NCBI RefSeq assembly: GCF_000497045.1
Contig: NW_015961959.1
Span: 186,001 to 250,000 of the forward strand
Direction of reading: 5' to 3'
Origin: Kalmanozyma brasiliensis GHG001
Taxonomy: Eukaryota; Basidiomycota; Ustilaginomycetes; Ustilaginales
Length of the DNA stretch: 64,000 nucleotides
Below the pieces are notes generated by a model that had not been told where the DNA came from, ran no database searches, and saw nothing but the letters and a program-made list of their open reading frames with translations. The position numbers and the translations under genes are program-made. Shown here in pieces: positions 60,543-64,000 of this stretch (position 1 is the first letter of the stretch; every line of letters starts with the position of its first letter).

Positions 60543-61215
60543 AGTATATCTCCCCGCACTTAACTTGTCAGGTCAATGAGACTACTTCTCTGTTCTTCCT
60601 CTGAATGGTCTTTGAAAGGTCTCTTAATGATCCTCGACCGGTCTGACAAGCGATCTCATGCTGGTTTTCGTGACAAGTGAAGCATTCATGCTGCGCAAGT
60701 GAGCTGGTCAGCGAGATGTCAAACCTTGTCGTCGACTGTCGCTTTGGGATGACTTTTTGTTCGGATTGTTAGACCTTGATCCCGCACGGTGCAGCAAGCT
60801 TGGATTGGAAGAAAGGGACGCGTCCTAACGCGTAAAGTGTGGCGAGCAAAGCGTGTTCCAAGCGAAAAAGTCACGAACGCTCAAGTCAATTTACGCGAAA
60901 CATACTCCTCGTTGCACAGAGCACTTCATAACAGGGCAGGAGGAGGTGCGGGGATCATGCAAACCACATCGAACGCTCCTTTCTACATTCACACCCACCA
61001 TCCTTGCGGCCAACATACCATTCGATCAGACAGCGTTCATATCTAGACACCATCCATATCAGCATCTACACAAACATACACTCAAGCATACCATCAGATC
61101 CTGTCAGCAACGTTTCGGAACATCATCACAGATCAACAATCATCTCTCGCTATCCATCCCCACATCAAAGCATCCTTGAAAGGCCACTTCATATTCGTCA
61201 AATAGCACTTTTACA
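60543..61215. other. Intergenic region upstream of the bromodomain-like gene
   Basis: It holds the membrane protein 3' flank and a leader rich in A/C with few G residues (60980-61190) before the ATG at 61216. No other gene was seen. Confidence 0.45.
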
Positions 61216-63966
61216 ATGTCGGCGCCAGCTATGGACCGAAGCGAGTCGGCACCAGTGTGTGCCGCCGCTTCGTCCTCCGCGACGCCCCTCCAGCCCCGCA
61301 GGGCCGTGATGCTCAAAGGCCCCTCGCTCACTTCCAAAACCTTCTTTGTGCCTCTGCCCGATACCCTGGATCAACTCGTAGCAAAGGCCGTCCAGCTCTT
61401 CCCCATCCCACCGGGCAAGGTACCCCACATCACCCTCGGAGCAGATGAGAGGGCCATCATCCTCGACGAGTCGTACGAGTTCATCCGCGACCGCGAGCTC
61501 CTCAACTTCCGCTGGTCTGCAGAGACGCCGCGTCGCAACCTCGCCAACCGTGTTCGATGGAACCAGCCTTCTTCCGCTACCGCACCGCTCAATCTCACAG
61601 CATCACCGCAGAGCACTGCTACAACCTCTGAAGAGATTCCCGTGACAGCAGCGGTAGCCAAGGCCTCGGACTCCCTCAAGGCGCAGACGCAGGGTTCCCC
61701 TACGTCACAGAGCGACATTGCTTCCAAGACGCGTGCCAACACCATCGCCAACCGCGATCCAAACACTCAGCTGAGCGAAGGCGCCGCTGCTAGGAAGGCA
61801 CACGCAAAGCGAGTCCTGGCGGAACAGCAGCGCAAGCAGGAGGAGGAACACGAGGCAGATGCTCTCGGAGCTGCGCCTATCGTTCCGGATCTCGATCAAG
61901 AGGCAGCTCTCGAAGCTGACCCGGAGGCGGCTGCACAGGCTGTCCTCGAGTTGGCGGCCACGTCGGTAGCGCCAGACGCTGTCGAAGAGGCCATCGTTAC
62001 CGCACCGACTGGGGAGGATGCAGCAGCAGTAACGCAAGACATGGACATCACCCTGGAGCAAGGCACTGGAGAGGAGATGCCGGATGTCGCCGCTCCCGAG
62101 ATCACCCTCGCCCCGGTGCCAGCAACCATCACCATCAACTCGCCCCCACGCAAGAAGCACGTCGACAACGGCGGCCTCGATACCCCTCCTTCCAGTGGCA
62201 GTCGCTCTAACTCTCCCTTCCACAGCTCCGATCTGTCCCTTGGCAGCAACCACGCCCTTGACCATCGCATGCGCGTCGAGGCGGACGATGAGCCTTCCAG
62301 CTCGCCCATGTCCTCCCCAACGCGCGATGTCTCTTCGCGCTACAGAAATGCTTTGCCTGCCATGCCTCTGCGCGAGCTTGGCAAAATGGCCGCAGTGAAC
62401 TCCATGGCATCCGAGCAACAGGCCGACGCTTCGGCTCCAGTAGTCGACAACGGAGTTGCTTCTGAGCCGATCAACAGTTCGTTCAGCGAGCCGATCGACG
62501 ACGCGACGCCAGCAGAGGAAGAAATCGCAGTCAACTCCTCAGAGCCAGCACCAACCTCGCAAGACCTTCCCAGCAGCACCACCACCGCGATCACCAAACC
62601 CTCTACCCCAGCTACCGACCTCGAACTCAACCGAATCTACAGCTTCCTCTCGAACCTCGTCGCGCAGCTCCTCTCGCACAAGTCCAACTTTGCCTTCCAA
62701 CGACCCGCCAGCGTCGAATTCGAGCAGTTCTCCACACGCACCTCTCGCGTCGTCGACCTGTTCACCATTCGGGACAGTCTCGCCACCCGTCGCTACGGTA
62801 GTGCGCACCTCGAAGGTCGCATCGCGGCCAACGCCGTCGTCACCGACTTCGAAGACGATCTCAATCTCCTCTATACCAACGCGCGGCGGTTCTACGGTAT
62901 CCGTTCCACGCAAGCCGAGTGCGTCGAGCATCTGGAAAAGTTCAGCCGCAGTTTCTTGAACGAGTGGAAGCGGATGAAGAGTCCCGGATCGAGGGTGGAG
63001 AAGCAACCTTTCCTATCCTCGTCGCCGTTCGCGTCCTTTGGATCGGGGAAGAAGACGATGGGAAACATTTCGAACACGGTCGGGTTGATGAGGCGGGCGG
63101 ACTTTGGGTTCAAGCGCAATGCGTCGTATGAAGCCACCCTCACGGCTGGGAAGCGACCAGCACCGCCGACGCGGACGACGAGCGAGGCGTTCGAGCGCGC
63201 ACTGAGAGCGGCAACGTCGACCCCGCAGAGCGAGCGCGTCAAGCCTCGACAGGAAGTCGTCGCCCCCTTCGCCACCCGCTCAGTCATCGAGACCGCCTTC
63301 ATGGCTCGTCCGGCTCCGTCGCCACAGGTCGAGATCTCGCCAAGTCCCGCCGTACGAACGCCTTCTGCAGTTGGAGGCAAGAGGAAGCGCATCGATCTCG
63401 CCCAAGAGTCCGATTCGCGATCGTCAACCGTGTCCCCACCACCCTCGCCCTCGCCCACCAAGCGACCCGTGGTGCAGCTCAAACCGTCCAAGTCGGCCAA
63501 CCGACGGATGAACAAGAAGAAGCGCGCCGCTGCTGCTGCTGCTGCCGCAGCCGCAGCCGCCGTTGCCGCCGCAGCTGAGGTCACTGTCGAGGTGCCTCAG
63601 ACTAAGCGCGTCCGAAGCAGGCGATCGCACGGCGACGCAGTGGAGGAGAAGCAGGTGGCGGAGCTGGTCGAGATGCCGGTGGAGCCGCCGGCGAAGCGAA
63701 CGCGTGCGGCGAGGAGCGCTTCTCTCACGGTCAGCGTGGACATCGGAGGCTCGCCGAGAACGTTGCGCTCCAGCAGGGTGGAGGATTGTCAGGAGAGCAG
63801 CACGCCAACGAGGAGTCTGAAGAAGGGCAAGTCGGCGTCGAAGGTCGGCGCGGAGCTCAGCAGCCCGGTGCAGACGGCGGAGGTGACCATGGAGGAGGAC
63901 GGATTTGAGGTCACGGGTAGCAGAAGACGCTCTTCTCGCCAGAGAAAGCCTGTCAACCTCGACTAG
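61216..63966 (+). CDS. Chromatin-type protein with degenerate bromodomain
   Basis: This 916-residue protein begins with a small beta-grasp-like segment (about 28-103; AVMLKGPSLTSKTFFVPLPD, ILDESYEFIRDRELLNFRWS). A long disordered region follows. At about 475-590 lies a helical domain with bromodomain signatures: LLSHKSNFAFQRPASVEFEQ, VVDLFTIRDSLATRRYGSA, then VVTDFEDDLNLLYTNARRFY and a closing FSRSFLNEWKRM. After the NARRFY motif, where bromodomains have the acetyl-lysine-binding Asn (YN), a Gly stands (FYG). The C-terminus has basic patches (RRMNKKKRA), a poly-Ala run and a final RRRSSRQRKPVNLD that could bind DNA. The call rests on motif pattern; it could be an unrelated helical fold. Confidence 0.72.
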   Translation: MSAPAMDRSESAPVCAAASSSATPLQPRRAVMLKGPSLTSKTFFVPLPDTLDQLVAKAVQLFPIPPGKVPHITLGADERAIILDESYEFIRDRELLNFRWSAETPRRNLANRVRWNQPSSATAPLNLTASPQSTATTSEEIPVTAAVAKASDSLKAQTQGSPTSQSDIASKTRANTIANRDPNTQLSEGAAARKAHAKRVLAEQQRKQEEEHEADALGAAPIVPDLDQEAALEADPEAAAQAVLELAATSVAPDAVEEAIVTAPTGEDAAAVTQDMDITLEQGTGEEMPDVAAPEITLAPVPATITINSPPRKKHVDNGGLDTPPSSGSRSNSPFHSSDLSLGSNHALDHRMRVEADDEPSSSPMSSPTRDVSSRYRNALPAMPLRELGKMAAVNSMASEQQADASAPVVDNGVASEPINSSFSEPIDDATPAEEEIAVNSSEPAPTSQDLPSSTTTAITKPSTPATDLELNRIYSFLSNLVAQLLSHKSNFAFQRPASVEFEQFSTRTSRVVDLFTIRDSLATRRYGSAHLEGRIAANAVVTDFEDDLNLLYTNARRFYGIRSTQAECVEHLEKFSRSFLNEWKRMKSPGSRVEKQPFLSSSPFASFGSGKKTMGNISNTVGLMRRADFGFKRNASYEATLTAGKRPAPPTRTTSEAFERALRAATSTPQSERVKPRQEVVAPFATRSVIETAFMARPAPSPQVEISPSPAVRTPSAVGGKRKRIDLAQESDSRSSTVSPPPSPSPTKRPVVQLKPSKSANRRMNKKKRAAAAAAAAAAAAVAAAAEVTVEVPQTKRVRSRRSHGDAVEEKQVAELVEMPVEPPAKRTRAARSASLTVSVDIGGSPRTLRSSRVEDCQESSTPTRSLKKGKSASKVGAELSSPVQTAEVTMEEDGFEVTGSRRRSSRQRKPVNLD
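63527..63576 (+). repeat. GCT/GCC Ala-codon run
   Basis: Fourteen Ala codons, broken by one Val, follow a KKKRA basic patch in the bromodomain-like protein. Confidence 0.75.
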
Positions 63967-64000
63967 ATCAGACAAATTGCACACGGAACACCAGAAAGAC

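Overview
This is a nuclear chromosome segment of a basidiomycete fungus, most likely a smut of the Ustilaginaceae (Ustilago, Sporisorium or Pseudozyma type). It is GC-rich and intron-poor: most genes are one long exon, and the four introns found are 89-179 nt with GTGAGT or GTAAGT donors. Many proteins carry long Ser/Pro/Ala-rich disordered stretches. The MAPKK gene looks like fuz7 of U. maydis, and the dihydroorotase is the URA4/pyr3 type. No transposon, rRNA, CRISPR, plasmid or viral sequence was seen. The window reads as ordinary core genome, and the species cannot be fixed from the sequence alone.

Layout. 0-8 kb: the 3' end of an unknown gene (+), a MIP-family channel (+), a PP1 inhibitor of the Ypi1/Inhibitor-3 family (+), a SCYL2-like pseudokinase (-) and a SWIM+RING protein (-). 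8.8-13.6 kb: a coiled-coil protein resembling kinetochore Sos7 (-), divergent from a large nuclear protein with SUMO-interacting motifs and a C2HC finger (+). 13.8-21.5 kb: UDP-glucose:glycoprotein glucosyltransferase with an HDEL tail (-) and a secreted Ser/Asp-rich protein ending in an expansin-like barrel domain (-). 21.5-24.5 kb: a 3-kb gap with one candidate spliced noncoding or leader transcript. 24.5-36 kb, all on +: MAPKK Fuz7, a glutathionyl-hydroquinone reductase-type GST, an SH3-containing Cdc25-type RasGEF, and the mitochondrial 2-oxoglutarate dehydrogenase E2. 37.7-48.5 kb: two very large disordered proteins in tandem, dense in RRxS-type sites. 49-55.4 kb (-): a fork head transcription factor, dihydroorotase and a FUN14 protein, each with one intron. 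55.7-58.4 kb (-): an intron-containing tRNA-Pro(CGG), a PRELI/MSF1 protein with a long C-terminal extension, and Sm protein G. 59.4-64 kb (+): a His/Pro-repeat membrane protein and a chromatin-type protein with a degenerate bromodomain.

How the genes fit together. Several belong to general cell physiology: pyrimidine synthesis, the TCA cycle, ER glycoprotein quality control, splicing, mitochondrial lipid transfer and mitophagy. The RasGEF and the MAPKK, 3.2 kb apart, are components known in smuts to act in mating and filamentation signalling. Nothing in the window forms an obvious biosynthetic or defence cluster. The most unusual items are proteins with non-canonical key residues (aquaporin NPS/NGA boxes, a bromodomain without its acetyl-lysine Asn, a kinase fold with no catalytic residues), two lineage-type low-complexity membrane or secreted proteins, and overlapping upstream ORFs before the RasGEF.
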